From contig CAILBC010000020.1 in the NCBI GenBank assembly GCA_903832325.1, forward strand, positions 186,001-250,000: DNA of 64,000 nt, in the 5' to 3' direction. The notes beneath the pieces are model-generated. The model was not told the origin of the DNA and did no database searches. It saw only the letters and a program-made list of their open reading frames with translations. Source of the DNA: an uncultured Sphingomonadales bacterium. Lineage in GTDB: Bacteria; Pseudomonadota; Alphaproteobacteria; Sphingomonadales; Sphingomonadaceae. Position numbers and translations under genes: made by a program. Positions within the stretch are counted from its first letter, which is position 1; every line of letters starts with the position of its first letter. Shown one piece after another: positions 1-8,119 of the stretch.

Positions 1-362
1 GCCGCGGCCAGCCGCTGGCGCGTGCCATCGCGATCGATCGTCTTGCCCGATGTCGACCGGCGCCATTCGGCCAAGGCCGCAGCCACCACGCGCGCGGTGG
101 GAATGTCGCGCGTGCCCTGTTCCTTTTGATAGGCATCGAGATCGCGCGCGGTCCAGAACCCCTCTTCATACTTGCGGCAGCGGCGCCCGATCAGCCCCAT
201 GCGCACGGTAAAGCCGATCACGATCATCCACACCCAGACCGAGGCCAGCCCCAGGGCGCCCATCACCACCTGCACCACGATATCTGCATGAAGGAACAGT
301 TCCACCGGGTTGAGCCGGGTCGGCGCACCGATCGCACCGGCGGCAAGCATGGTAAGCATCAT
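1..362 (-). CDS. tolQ: TolQ, proton channel subunit of Tol-Pal (N-terminal part, cut by window edge)
   Basis: TolQ is the inner-membrane MotA/ExbB-type subunit that, with TolR, uses the proton gradient to drive TolA and Tol-Pal function in envelope constriction. The minus-strand frame starting at 362 (two ATGs in tandem; a third ATG at 350) reads through to the window edge. The start of the protein contains NPVELFLHADIVVQ followed by a hydrophobic stretch rich in Val, Trp and Ile, which matches the first membrane segment of alphaproteobacterial TolQ, then a basic, charged cytoplasmic segment. The gene lies 31 bp downstream of ybgC, the usual first gene of tol-pal operons. About 120 residues are visible; the other two membrane segments lie outside the window. 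Which of the tandem ATGs is used is not settled. Confidence 0.85.
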   Translation of the reverse strand, partial: MMLTMLAAGAIGAPTRLNPVELFLHADIVVQVVMGALGLASVWVWMIVIGFTVRMGLIGRRCRKYEEGFWTARDLDAYQKEQGTRDIPTARVVAAALAEWRRSTSGKTIDRDGTRQRLAA

Positions 363-393
363 CGACAAGCCTTTGTTCCTTCAGCAATCCGGA

Positions 394-858
394 TCATTTG
401 CGGGCATCAGCACTATCAGGCGCAATCAGGGCGCGAAACGTCGCCAGCCATTGCGCCGGCTGGCGCTGCGGGCGGCCATTCGGCGCCACGAAAGCCACAC
501 GCACGTTCGCGCTGCACAGCAACCGGTCTTCGCGCCAGGCTTCCTGCTGCAACCGGCAGGTCGCAGGCGATGCCTCCACCACCCGGCTGACCAGCAGCAC
601 CGCATCGTCCAGCCGCGCCGGCGCGAGATAGCGCAATTCCATGTCGACCACCGCATAGGCCCCGGCCCCGGCATCATGCGCCGCGCGCTGGTCAATCCCC
701 GCCAGACGCAACATGTCGGACCGCGCGCGTTCGAACCAGCGCAAGTAATTGGCATGATAAACCACGCCCGACAGATCGGTATCCTCGAAATAGACCCGCA
801 CCGCAAAAAGGTGCCGCGTGCCATCGAATTGGCCAGAGGGCGGAACAGGGCTCTGCAT
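394..858 (-). CDS. ybgC: YbgC-type acyl-CoA thioesterase (hotdog fold)
   Basis: A 154-residue single hotdog-fold thioesterase that hydrolyses acyl-CoA (short-chain or hydroxybenzoyl type in the family). The signature is the segment YFEDTDLSGVVYHANYLRWF at residues 23-42, with the conserved acidic residues at 26 and 28 and the tyrosine-histidine pair before the long helix. Length is normal for the family (about 130-155). It is the first gene of the leftward tol-pal operon, directly ahead of tolQ, the classical position of ybgC. The physiological substrate in Tol-Pal-linked members is unclear, with phospholipid metabolism proposed for some. The ATG at 858 is the only good start. Confidence 0.93.
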   Translation of the reverse strand: MQSPVPPSGQFDGTRHLFAVRVYFEDTDLSGVVYHANYLRWFERARSDMLRLAGIDQRAAHDAGAGAYAVVDMELRYLAPARLDDAVLLVSRVVEASPATCRLQQEAWREDRLLCSANVRVAFVAPNGRPQRQPAQWLATFRALIAPDSADARK

Positions 859-934
859 GCGCTCCCCTCCTAGCCGGTCGGGGGAAGCAAGGGCAAGCGC
901 AGGTTAACCAGTTCAGGCCGGATTTCCCGTCCGG

Positions 935-1312
935 TCAACGCACCAGCATCGGCCCGAGCGGGCGCCCGGCAAAGATATGGACGTGCAGGTGTGGCACTTC
1001 CTGGTGCGCATCGGTTCCGGTGTTGGCCAGCAGGCGATAGCCGGGCGCGACCAGCCCCGCCGCCCGGGCCACGGTGCCGACCGCGCGGACAAAGCCGGCG
1101 ATCTCTGCCTCGCTCGCGCGGGCGGAAAAATCGTCCCAGCTCACATAGGCGCCTTTGGGAATCACCAGGATATGGGTCGGCGCCTGCGGATTGATATCGT
1201 GAAACGCCAGCGCCCAATCATCCTCGAACACTTTTCGCGCGGGGATTTCGCTGCGCAGGATTTTGGCGAACACGTTCTGATCGTCATAAGGTTGCGTGGC
1301 ATCAACGGCCAT
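935..1312 (-). CDS. HIT family protein (HinT-like purine nucleoside phosphoramidase)
   Basis: A 125-residue histidine triad protein. The HLHVH catalytic triad lies at residues 108-112, and the upstream AFHDINPQAPTHILVIPK segment is typical of the HinT branch. HinT enzymes hydrolyse purine nucleoside 5'-phosphoramidates such as AMP-lysine. Its ATG lies only 2 bp after the hisE stop codon, so the two are very probably co-transcribed, as in many alphaproteobacteria where hisE is followed by a HIT gene. The link to histidine biosynthesis is by position only. The start at 1312 fits the family length. Confidence 0.92.
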   Translation of the reverse strand: MAVDATQPYDDQNVFAKILRSEIPARKVFEDDWALAFHDINPQAPTHILVIPKGAYVSWDDFSARASEAEIAGFVRAVGTVARAAGLVAPGYRLLANTGTDAHQEVPHLHVHIFAGRPLGPMLVR

Positions 1313-1314
1313 GG

Positions 1315-1641
1315 TCAGCGGCTCCTGCTGGCTTTTTCGGCAATTCCCGATGTTCCTTCGCGCCGCACCAGTTCGGCCAGCACGGCATCCACCGCGATCC
1401 CCCGCGCGCCCAGCAGCACCAGCAGGTGAAATACCAGGTCCGCCGCCTCTCCGGTCAGCGCGGCATCATCCCCGGTCAGCGCGGCGATCACCGTTTCGGT
1501 GGCTTCCTCGCCCACTTTCTGCGCGATCTTGCCCAGCCCTTTGGCATGCAGCCGCGCCACATAGCTGGCATCGGCATCCCCGTTCAGGCGCCCGGCGATC
1601 ACCGATTCAAGGCGGGCAAGGATTTCGGCGTGATCAGACAT
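1315..1641 (-). CDS. hisE: Phosphoribosyl-ATP pyrophosphatase
   Basis: HisE removes pyrophosphate from phosphoribosyl-ATP, the second step of histidine synthesis. The 108-residue protein is an all-alpha NTP-PPase fold with KVGEEATE at residues 42-49 and EAADLVFH at 65-72; the acidic clusters bind metal. Length fits stand-alone HisE, separate from HisI, which is not in this window. Two ATGs in tandem (1644 and 1641) are possible; 1641 gives the usual MSDH-type start. The frame can be extended upstream to 1788 but the extra residues do not resemble HisE and would overlap the VOC gene. The gene is separated from the rest of the his operon by the 2164-2340 and 1760-2158 genes. Confidence 0.93.
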   Translation of the reverse strand: MSDHAEILARLESVIAGRLNGDADASYVARLHAKGLGKIAQKVGEEATETVIAALTGDDAALTGEAADLVFHLLVLLGARGIAVDAVLAELVRREGTSGIAEKASRSR

Positions 1642-1759
1642 CATGGCCCCGGGCATGCAAGCGCGGCGCGGGCGGGTCAAGGGGCCAGACGCAAGGCCTT
1701 GCCGGGAAAAGCGGAACGGGGCACCGTGCACCGGTATCGAACAACGAAAGCGCCCCGCG

Positions 1760-2158
1760 ATGTCGCAGCAACTCGGTCTCATCGCCATTCTGGTCGACGA
1801 TTATGACAGCGCGATCGCGTACTATACCGGCCATCTGGGGTTTGTGCTGCGCGAAGATACCCGGATTTCCGCAGACAAACGCTGGGTGGTGGTCGCGCCG
1901 CCCGGTGGCGGGGCCGGGCTGTTGCTCGCCCGCGCCGCCGATGATCGCCAGCAACGCGCGATTGGCGATCAGGCCGGTGGCCGGGTATTCCTGTTTCTGG
2001 AAACCGACGATTTTGCGCGCGATCATGCCGCCTTTGTCGCGCGCGGTGTCCGCTTTGCAGAAGCGCCGCGCACCGAACCCTATGGCATCGTTGCGGTATT
2101 CGAAGACCTTTATGGCAATCGCTGGGACCTGGTCGAGCATGTGCGCCCGGCCGGCTGA
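1760..2158 (+). CDS. VOC superfamily protein (glyoxalase/bleomycin-resistance/dioxygenase fold)
   Basis: A 132-residue protein with a VOC fold: an N-terminal LIAILVDDYDSAIAYYTGHL segment (residues 7-26) and a C-terminal FEDLYGNRWDLVEH segment (114-127) that carries the usual second-half metal-ligand glutamate. Family members are lactoylglutathione lyases, fosfomycin or bleomycin resistance proteins, dioxygenases or epimerases; the substrate cannot be told from the sequence. It lies on the plus strand between minus-strand hisF and hisE and converges with the small gene at 2164 (5 bp between stop codons). The ATG at 1760 is chosen because residues upstream do not fit the fold. Confidence 0.85.
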   Translation: MSQQLGLIAILVDDYDSAIAYYTGHLGFVLREDTRISADKRWVVVAPPGGGAGLLLARAADDRQQRAIGDQAGGRVFLFLETDDFARDHAAFVARGVRFAEAPRTEPYGIVAVFEDLYGNRWDLVEHVRPAG

Positions 2159-2163
2159 TCCGA

Positions 2164-2340
2164 TCAATCGCGGCGGCGCGCCACCTGGCGGCCGATGATC
2201 AGCCCCGTCACCCCCAGTGCCAGCAGCGCCAGCGCCGCAGGTTCATCCACCGCTGCGGGGCTGCCACCAGGATTGGCAAGAACCGGCGTGGCGGTCAGGA
2301 CAAACAGGGCCAAAGGCCAAAGAGCGCGGCGCAAGGTCAT
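2164..2340 (-). CDS. Small secreted protein with PEP-CTERM-like C-terminus
   Basis: A 58-residue protein that is little more than two sorting signals. The N-terminus is basic followed by a hydrophobic stretch ending in ATPVLANP, a likely signal peptidase site. The C-terminus has a VDEPAALALLALG segment, a hydrophobic helix and an RRRD end, closely matching the PEP-CTERM layout (VPEP, transmembrane helix, arginine cluster), which is recognised by exosortases in exopolysaccharide-producing Gram-negatives. Only about 15 residues (NPGGSPAAV region) lie between the signals. It follows hisF by 84 bp on the same strand. The ATG at 2340 is preferred over one at 2376 because it gives a compact signal peptide. 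The match is from memory and the second proline of VPEP is replaced by Asp. Confidence 0.6.
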   Translation of the reverse strand: MTLRRALWPLALFVLTATPVLANPGGSPAAVDEPAALALLALGVTGLIIGRQVARRRD

Positions 2341-2424
2341 GGCGCACCCCGTAAGCATTACTGCGTGATTCGCCAAGGAATTCGCCAGCCCCGTCCCGAA
2401 AGGACACAGCCGCGAAACCGGATC

Positions 2425-3198
2425 TTAACCAGCCAGTGGCTGACGCGCAGGAAGGCCTGCAGCACGTAGCGCGGCATGGGCCTGGGCAATGGAATAGGTG
2501 CCGAAATGAAAGATCGAGGCGGCCAGCACTGCGCTGGCATGGCCATCGACCACACCCGCCACAAGATGATCGAGCGTGCCCACCCCGCCGCTGGCAATCA
2601 CCGGCACGGGCACGGCATCGGCGATCATCCGCGTCAGCGCCAGATCATAGCCGCTTTGCGTGCCATCGCCATCCATCGAGGTGACCAGCAGTTCGCCCGC
2701 GCCAAGCTCCGCCAGGCGCACCGCATGGGCCAGCGCATCGATCCCGGTGGGTTTGCGCCCGCCGTGGGTAAAAATTTCCCAGCGCCCCGGCCCGGTGCGC
2801 CGCGCATCGACCGATCCGACAATGCACTGGCTGCCGAATTTTTCGGCAATGTCGCGCACCAGTTCGGGGCGCGCGACGGCGGCCGAATTCACCGCCACTT
2901 TGTCCGCGCCGGCCAGCAGCAGCGCGCGCGCATCGGCCACCGCGCGCACGCCGCCACCCACGGTGAGCGGCATGAAGCACACCTCTGCCGTGCGTGCGAC
3001 CACATCGATCAGCGTGCCGCGCCCTTCGTGGCTGGCGGAAATATCGAGAAAGCACAATTCGTCGGCGCCCGCCGCATCATAGGCGCGCGCCTGTTCCACC
3101 GGATCGCCGGCATCGCGCAGATCGACGAAATTCACGCCCTTCACCACGCGGCCCTCGGCCACATCCAGGCACGGGATGACGCGGATGCGCACGCTCAT
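2425..3198 (-). CDS. hisF: Imidazole glycerol phosphate synthase, cyclase subunit
   Basis: HisF is the (beta/alpha)8 cyclase that uses ammonia from HisH to turn PRFAR into imidazole glycerol phosphate and AICAR. The 257-residue protein shows the family opening [16 protein letters not shown] with the catalytic aspartate at residue 12, a second catalytic aspartate in GSVDARR near the middle, and phosphate-binding glycine motifs ([13 protein letters not shown]). The ATG at 3198 is 10 bp after the hisA stop codon. An upstream ATG in frame adds residues unlike HisF. Part of the leftward hisB-hisH-hisA-hisF run. Confidence 0.97.
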   Translation of the reverse strand: MSVRIRVIPCLDVAEGRVVKGVNFVDLRDAGDPVEQARAYDAAGADELCFLDISASHEGRGTLIDVVARTAEVCFMPLTVGGGVRAVADARALLLAGADKVAVNSAAVARPELVRDIAEKFGSQCIVGSVDARRTGPGRWEIFTHGGRKPTGIDALAHAVRLAELGAGELLVTSMDGDGTQSGYDLALTRMIADAVPVPVIASGGVGTLDHLVAGVVDGHASAVLAASIFHFGTYSIAQAHAALRAAGLPARQPLAG

Positions 3199-3208
3199 CG
3201 TGATGCCC

Positions 3209-3937
3209 TCATACCGCCTCGGCAATCGCGATCGCCGCGCCCAGATCGAGCCGCCCGTCATACAGCGCGCGCCCGGTGATCACGCCTTCGATCCCGTCGG
3301 CCTCGTGGATTTTCAGCAGGCGGATATCGTCCAGCCCCTTCACCCCGCCGCTGGCGATCACCGGAATGCGGGTAACCCGCGCCAGATCCACCGTCGCCTC
3401 GATGTTGCAGCCTTTCAGCATCCCGTCGCGGCCCACGTCGGTAAACAGGATCGATGCCACCCCGGCATCTTCAAACCGGCGCGCCATGTCGGCAATCGAA
3501 ACGTCCGACACTTCGGCCCAGCCGTGCGTGGCCACCATGCCGCCGCGCGCATCCACCGCCACGACAATCCCGCCGGGATAGGCGCGCGCCATGTCGCGCA
3601 CGAATTGCGGATTGTCGAGCGCGGCCGTGCCGATCACCACGCGCGAAACGCCCAGATCGAACCAGCCATCCACCGCCCGCGGCGTGCGGATGCCCCCGCC
3701 CAGTTGCACATGCCCGGGAAAGGCATCGAGAATGCCCTCTACTGCGCCGCGGTTGCGCGCTTCGCCGGCAAACGCGCCATCCAGATCGACCACATGGAGA
3801 TACTGGCTGCCGGCCTGGGCAAACAGCCGCGCCTGGTGGGCGGGATCATCGCCATAGACCGTGGCGCGGTCCATATCGCCTTCGGCCAGGCGCACCACTT
3901 CGCCCCCTTTGAGATCGATGGCGGGAAACACGATCAT
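3209..3937 (-). CDS. hisA: ProFAR isomerase (HisA)
   Basis: HisA catalyses the Amadori rearrangement of ProFAR to PRFAR, the substrate of HisH-HisF. The 242-residue (beta/alpha)8 barrel has its two catalytic aspartates at residue 8 ([14 protein letters not shown]) and residue 129 (VVAVDARGG), with the usual GGGIRT and [10 protein letters not shown] phosphate-binding loops. It sits between hisH (34 bp upstream) and hisF in the leftward his operon. Length and start (ATG at 3937) match the family. Confidence 0.97.
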   Translation of the reverse strand: MIVFPAIDLKGGEVVRLAEGDMDRATVYGDDPAHQARLFAQAGSQYLHVVDLDGAFAGEARNRGAVEGILDAFPGHVQLGGGIRTPRAVDGWFDLGVSRVVIGTAALDNPQFVRDMARAYPGGIVVAVDARGGMVATHGWAEVSDVSIADMARRFEDAGVASILFTDVGRDGMLKGCNIEATVDLARVTRIPVIASGGVKGLDDIRLLKIHEADGIEGVITGRALYDGRLDLGAAIAIAEAV

Positions 3938-3971
3938 GCAGGCAGCTTTCTGTTGGGATCAGGCATCGGCG

Positions 3972-4619
3972 TCACGGTTTCCAGGCCAGAAACCGCGCCA
4001 GCAGGTCCAGGCCATAACGCTGGCTCTTTTCCGGATGGAATTGCACCCCCAGCACCGTATCGCGCGCCACCGCCGCCACCAGCGCGCCGCCATGCCCGGT
4101 CATGGCCGCGATATCGGCCGCATGATCGGTGGCGAAATGATAGGAATGAAGGAAATAGGCCTCTCCCGGCACCACGATCGCGCCCGGGCCGGTCCTGTCG
4201 TCAAAGGGCCCATCTCCATTCGGCGCAACATCGTTCCAGCCCATGTGCGGCACTTTGATTGCCGGGTCCGCCGGCTCGATCCGGCGCACTTCGCCGCCGA
4301 TCCAGTCGAGCCCCGGGGTCACGCCGAATTCGATCCCGCGCGTGGCCAGCAATTGCATGCCCACGCAAATGCCCAGGAACGGCACCCCGCCCTGCTGCAC
4401 GCGCCCGGTCATCGCCTCGATCAGCCCGGGCACCGCGCGCAGCGCCTCGATACAGGCGCGAAACGCCCCCACTCCGGGCAGGACAATGCGATCGGCCCGG
4501 TGCACCACATCGGGATCGGCCGTTACCACCACGCCGGTGCCGCCCGCCGCGCGCAGGGCATTGGCCACCGATTGCAGATTGCCGGCGCCGTAATCGATCA
4601 GCGCGGTCCGTTCAGCCAC
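3972..4619 (-). CDS. hisH: Imidazole glycerol phosphate synthase, glutamine amidotransferase subunit
   Basis: HisH is the class I glutaminase that feeds ammonia to HisF. The nucleophile is Cys85 ([11 protein letters not shown]); the His-Glu pair of the triad is at residues 195 and 197 ([12 protein letters not shown]). The start chosen is GTG at 4619, which gives the canonical [14 protein letters not shown]-terminus at once and overlaps the hisB stop codon by 8 bp, implying translational coupling. An ATG further upstream would place 26 unrelated residues inside hisB. 215 residues, normal length. Confidence 0.94.
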   Translation of the reverse strand: MAERTALIDYGAGNLQSVANALRAAGGTGVVVTADPDVVHRADRIVLPGVGAFRACIEALRAVPGLIEAMTGRVQQGGVPFLGICVGMQLLATRGIEFGVTPGLDWIGGEVRRIEPADPAIKVPHMGWNDVAPNGDGPFDDRTGPGAIVVPGEAYFLHSYHFATDHAADIAAMTGHGGALVAAVARDTVLGVQFHPEKSQRYGLDLLARFLAWKP

Positions 4620-5205
4620 CCAGTTGGCCCTTGGTAGACGGCACGGCATCGCCCTTGCGCGGATCGATCGCCACGGCCGCGCGCATCGCACGGGCAACGC
4701 CTTTGTAGATCCCTTCGATCACGTGGTGGTTGTTGCTGCCATAAAGGCAGGCAATGTGCAGCGTGATCCCCGCGGCCTGCGCCAGCGACTGAAACCAGTG
4801 TTCAAACAGTTCGGTATCCATTTCACCCAGCCGCGGCTGGGTAAACGTGGCGTGCCACACCAGCACCGGGCGGCCCGAAATATCGAGCGCCACGCGCGCC
4901 AGCGCCTCGTCCATCGGGGCATGCGCTTCGCCATAGCGGGCAATGCCCTTTTTGTCGCCCAGCGCCTGGGCAATCGCCTGGCCCAGCGCGATCGCGCTAT
5001 CTTCGGTGGTGTGATGCTGATCAACATGCAGATCGCCGCGCACGCGCAGCGCAACATCGATCAGCGAATGGCGGCTGAACTGTTCGATCATGTGATCGAG
5101 AAAGCCGATCCCTGTTGAAATGTCATAGCGGCCGGTGCCGTCCAGATTGACCGTGACGGCAATATCGGTTTCGGCAGTGGTGCGGGCGATCGTGGCAGTG
5201 CGCAT
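4612..5205 (-). CDS. hisB: Imidazoleglycerol-phosphate dehydratase
   Basis: HisB (monofunctional plant/bacterial type, 197 residues) dehydrates imidazole glycerol phosphate using a dimanganese centre. The duplicated metal-binding motifs are visible: FLDHM and [10 protein letters not shown] in the first half (residues 36-40 and 63-71), and SNNHHVIEG in the second. There is no fused phosphatase domain. It appears to be the first gene of the leftward his operon. The ATG at 5205 is preferred over a Met two codons upstream. The 307-bp gap upstream carries a tandem repeat. Confidence 0.96.
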   Translation of the reverse strand: MRTATIARTTAETDIAVTVNLDGTGRYDISTGIGFLDHMIEQFSRHSLIDVALRVRGDLHVDQHHTTEDSAIALGQAIAQALGDKKGIARYGEAHAPMDEALARVALDISGRPVLVWHATFTQPRLGEMDTELFEHWFQSLAQAAGITLHIACLYGSNNHHVIEGIYKGVARAMRAAVAIDPRKGDAVPSTKGQLGG

Positions 5206-5512
5206 GACCAAAGGCCTATAGACGCCAAGCCCCGCAAATCAATCGGTGCGTTATCAGCCGCGCCATTGTTGTTCCTGTGCCCGGGCGCCTGAAGCGTGTA
5301 ATCGGACCGGGGTGGCTGGACTGGGGTGCCTGGACTGGGGTGACTGGACTGGCGTGCCTGGACTGGGGTGACTGGACTGGGGTGCCTGGACTGGGGTGAC
5401 TGAACTGGGGCGCGGGGCCGCGGGTGGGGCAATGTCGCCATCGGGCGACTTTCGAAACCGGCCCTTATTCGGTGCTTGACCCGTGGCCGCTGCGGCGTCA
5501 TTTCCCTGTTCG
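5206..5512. other. Divergent intergenic region between hisB and sspB
   Basis: 307 bp with no convincing gene. It must hold the promoters of the leftward his operon and of rightward sspB. Its centre is occupied by the 14-bp tandem repeat described at 5302-5413. An open frame crosses the repeat on the minus strand (proline/serine/glutamine-rich), but it has no recognisable domain, ends inside hisB and is judged a shadow of the repeat. No clear -35/-10 pair was found by eye. Confidence 0.6.
5302..5413. repeat. 14-bp minisatellite, eight units
   Basis: Eight tandem copies of a 14-bp unit, consensus CTGGACTGGGGTGM, where the last base alternates C and A so that the higher-order period is 28 bp. 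Six internal copies (5316-5399) are identical or differ by one base apart from the last position; the first (5302-5315) and last (5400-5413) are degraded. The array lies almost midway between the divergent hisB and sspB start codons (about 97 and 99 bp away). No spacers separate the units, so this is not a CRISPR array. Confidence 0.95.
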
Positions 5513-5998
5513 ATGACCGACGCCCCAGACAGCCTTATCCCCTATGACGAAATCGTGCAGGAGGCGCTGCGCGCCGTGGTCGGCCGCGTGCTTGGCCAGG
5601 TCGAGGCGGCGGGCGGATCGCTGCCGGGCAACCACCATTTCTATATCACGTTCAAGACCGGCGCCCCGGGGGTAACCATTCCCACCCGGCTGAAAGAACG
5701 CTTTCCCGACGAAATGACCATCGTCCTGCAGAACAAGTTCTGGGATCTGAAAGTTACCGAAGCCGGGTTTTCGGTGGGCCTGTCGTTCAACCAGGTGCCC
5801 ACCACGCTGATCATCCCGTTCAGCGCGATCACCGCCTTTGTCGATCCGGCGGTCGATTTCGGGCTCCAGTTCCAGGCGGCCTATGATCTGGACGAGGAAG
5901 AGCACGAAGACGCCGAAAACGACAGCCCCGAACCGCCTGTAGCCGAGGCCGATGACGGATCGAATGTCGTGACGATTGATTTCGGCCGCAAGAAATAA
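5513..5998 (+). CDS. sspB: SspB family ClpXP adaptor
   Basis: SspB delivers ssrA-tagged and other substrates to the ClpXP protease. The 161-residue protein has the alphaproteobacterial form: an N-terminal PYDEIVQEALRAVVGRVL helix, the substrate-binding Sm-like fold with HHFYITFKTGAPGV and FSVGLSFNQVPTTLIIPFSAI, then an acidic, flexible linker (DEEEHEDAENDSPEPP) and a short C-terminal VVTIDFGRKK segment that matches the ClpX-binding peptide position. The ATG at 5513 is chosen because the 10 residues before it are not conserved in the family as I know it. Confidence 0.9.
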   Translation: MTDAPDSLIPYDEIVQEALRAVVGRVLGQVEAAGGSLPGNHHFYITFKTGAPGVTIPTRLKERFPDEMTIVLQNKFWDLKVTEAGFSVGLSFNQVPTTLIIPFSAITAFVDPAVDFGLQFQAAYDLDEEEHEDAENDSPEPPVAEADDGSNVVTIDFGRKK

Positions 5999-6044
5999 GC
6001 GGCTCCGGCCCGATCAAACCGGCAGCAGCATAAGGGCCATGGTC

Positions 6045-6449
6045 ATGGGATTGTTCCGCAAACGGCCTGCCAACCTTGCGCAAAACCCTGCTGAACCGGC
6101 ATCCCCTGCTGAATCAGACAAACCCGAACCGGCCCCACCCGAATCGCCAAAAGACGAAACCCCGCTTTCTCCGGTGGCCACGATGATCCTGGCCGACATG
6201 GCGCTGCGCGCCGGGCAGGCGCTGGTGCGGCGCGGGGTGGAACGCGGCATCCTGCAAGGCCAGCCCGCACCAAAGGGCCGCGTGGTGCGCGGCCGCAGCC
6301 TGGGCGAAACCGTGGTTGGCACCGTGCTCAATGAAGTGGCGCGGCGCTCGATTCCCGGCGCCATTCTCGTCGGCGGCGGCCTTCTGGCCAAGGCGCTGCG
6401 CGACCGGCACCGGGCAAAGGCCGCGCAAAAACGCGAAACGCCCGATTGA
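6045..6449 (+). CDS. Conserved hypothetical protein, basic C-terminus
   Basis: A 134-residue protein of unknown function 46 bp downstream of sspB. The first 45 residues are proline- and glutamate-rich and probably disordered. The remainder is helical with a conserved-looking block MILADMALRAGQALVRRGVE, then GRSLGETVVGTVLNEVARRS and an Ala/Gly-rich segment (PGAILVGGGLLAKALRDRH) and a Lys/Arg-rich end. It has no clear signal peptide or convincing membrane helix. Codon use looks native. Starts at 6039 and 6045 are equally possible. I do not recognise a named family. Confidence 0.7.
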   Translation: MGLFRKRPANLAQNPAEPASPAESDKPEPAPPESPKDETPLSPVATMILADMALRAGQALVRRGVERGILQGQPAPKGRVVRGRSLGETVVGTVLNEVARRSIPGAILVGGGLLAKALRDRHRAKAAQKRETPD

Positions 6450-6516
6450 TCCAAAAACAACCGGCAATCATGCGCCCGCGCTTGACCAGCAGGGGTGTCC
6501 TTTGCCATTTGCGACC

Positions 6517-7215
6517 ATGACCACCGACCCCGCGCGCCACGCCGCACCCCAATCTGCCGATTCCCCGGGTTCCGGCGCGGCCTCGCGCGATGCGCTGCAT
6601 CGGCGCGGGCTGATGTTCATCCTGTCGTCGCCTTCGGGCGCGGGCAAGACCACCATCGCGCGCAAGCTGCTGGCCGCCGAACCCGAACTCGGGCTGTCGG
6701 TATCGGCCACCACGCGCCCGATGCGCCCGGGCGAAATCGATGGGCGCGATTACCACTTCGTCTCGCAGGACGCGTTCGATGCGATGGTCGAAGCGGGCGA
6801 ATTCTACGAATGGGCGCGCGTGTTCGGCCACAGCTATGGCACGCCAAAGGGCCAGATTCGCACCGGGCTGAAAGCGGGCCGCGATTTCCTGTTCGATATC
6901 GACTGGCAGGGCACGCAGCAGCTGCATCAAAAGGCCGAGGCCGATGTGGTGCGCGTGTTCATCCTGCCGCCCAGCCTTGAAGAACTGCGCCGCCGGCTGG
7001 AAGGCCGCGGCACCGACAGCGCCGAAGTGATCGCCGCGCGCATGGCGCGCGCGCAGGCCGAAATCAGCCACTGGGATGGCTATGACTATGTCGTGGTCAA
7101 CGATGATGTCGAAACCTGCTTTGCCAAAGTGCGCCAGATCCTCGCCGCCGAACGGATGGGGCGCAAGCGCCAGACCGGCCTGATCGATTTCGTCCGCGAA
7201 CTCACACGCGGATAG
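6517..7215 (+). CDS. gmk: Guanylate kinase
   Basis: Phosphorylates GMP to GDP. The P-loop SPSGAGKT is at residues 38-45, followed by ATTRPMRPGEIDGRDYHFV (GMP-binding region), FYEWARVFGHSYGTP and DIDWQGTQQL, all characteristic of Gmk. The protein has 232 residues, including a 30-residue Ala/Ser/Pro-rich N-terminal extension before the first beta strand. A start inside the extension cannot be excluded; the ATG at 6517 is the first reasonable one after the preceding gene. The metallophosphoesterase gene starts 5 bp after its stop. Confidence 0.95.
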   Translation: MTTDPARHAAPQSADSPGSGAASRDALHRRGLMFILSSPSGAGKTTIARKLLAAEPELGLSVSATTRPMRPGEIDGRDYHFVSQDAFDAMVEAGEFYEWARVFGHSYGTPKGQIRTGLKAGRDFLFDIDWQGTQQLHQKAEADVVRVFILPPSLEELRRRLEGRGTDSAEVIAARMARAQAEISHWDGYDYVVVNDDVETCFAKVRQILAAERMGRKRQTGLIDFVRELTRG

Positions 7216-7220
7216 GCGCA

Positions 7221-8105
7221 ATGGCCATCGCGACCCGCCGGCCCCGCGCCCGGCCATGGCTGCGGCTGCTTGCGATTCCGGCGCTGGCCATTCCGGTGCT
7301 GATCGGCGTGACCGCGCTGTGGGGGCTGATCGCGGCGCGATCGACGCCGGTGGTGCGCGCGGTAACGATCACGCTTGCCGGCATCCCGCACGGCACCCGG
7401 CCGCTGCGGATCGCGCTGGTGTCCGATATCCATGTCGGCAATTGGGCGATGCCGGTGGACCGGCTGAACCGGATTGTCGACCAGATCAATGCCGAACGCC
7501 CCGATGCCGTGCTGATCGCGGGTGACATGGTCAACGGCGGAGTGCCCGAAAGCCCCTATTTCCATCCCGAACTGTTCGTTGCGCCGCTGTCGCGGCTGCG
7601 CGCGCCGCTGGGCGCGTTTGCCAGCATCGGCAACCACGATGCCGAGACCGATCCCAAACTGGTCGGCGCGGCCTTGCGCCGCGCCGGGGTGCAGGTGCTG
7701 GCTGATCGCGCGGTGCGGGTCGGGCCGATCGCGCTGATCGGCATGGATTCGGCGCATCTTGATGCCCGGCAATTCCTTCCGGTGGTGGAAAGCGCGCAGA
7801 ACCTGGGCGGCGTGCCGGTGCTGATGACCCATATCCCGCCCTGGCCATCATCAATGCCAAAGGACATTCCGCTCGTGCTGTCGGGCCATACCCATTGCGG
7901 CCAGATCGTGATCGGGCCCTGGGACAATTCGTGGGACCCGTTCAGACACCAGAAGCGGTTTGACCCCCGGTTCCGTTGTGGCATCGCGCATACGCGCACA
8001 TATACCGTCGTCGTCACCGGCGGGCTGGGTGCGGCAAGCAAAATCCCGCTGCGGATCAACGCGCCACCCGATATCTGGATGATCACGCTGATCGCGCAAC
8101 GCTGA
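7221..8105 (+). CDS. Membrane-anchored metallophosphoesterase (YkuE-like)
   Basis: A 294-residue calcineurin-like phosphoesterase with an N-terminal membrane anchor (residues 14-37). All dimetal-centre motifs are present: SDIH (68-71), GDMVNGG (101-107), GNHD (137-140), a lone His in MTHIPP (204) and GHTHCGQ (222-228). This layout resembles YkuE, reported to act on lipid A or UDP-diacylglucosamine-type substrates in some species, but the substrate here is not determined. It begins 5 bp after gmk and is probably co-transcribed with it. It converges with the SDR at 8120. Confidence 0.88.
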   Translation: MAIATRRPRARPWLRLLAIPALAIPVLIGVTALWGLIAARSTPVVRAVTITLAGIPHGTRPLRIALVSDIHVGNWAMPVDRLNRIVDQINAERPDAVLIAGDMVNGGVPESPYFHPELFVAPLSRLRAPLGAFASIGNHDAETDPKLVGAALRRAGVQVLADRAVRVGPIALIGMDSAHLDARQFLPVVESAQNLGGVPVLMTHIPPWPSSMPKDIPLVLSGHTHCGQIVIGPWDNSWDPFRHQKRFDPRFRCGIAHTRTYTVVVTGGLGAASKIPLRINAPPDIWMITLIAQR

Positions 8106-8119
8106 TTGCCGTGTTGCGC

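Noticed and set aside
5302..5413. CRISPR array
   Set aside because: Units are 14 bp and directly joined with no unique spacers; no cas genes nearby.
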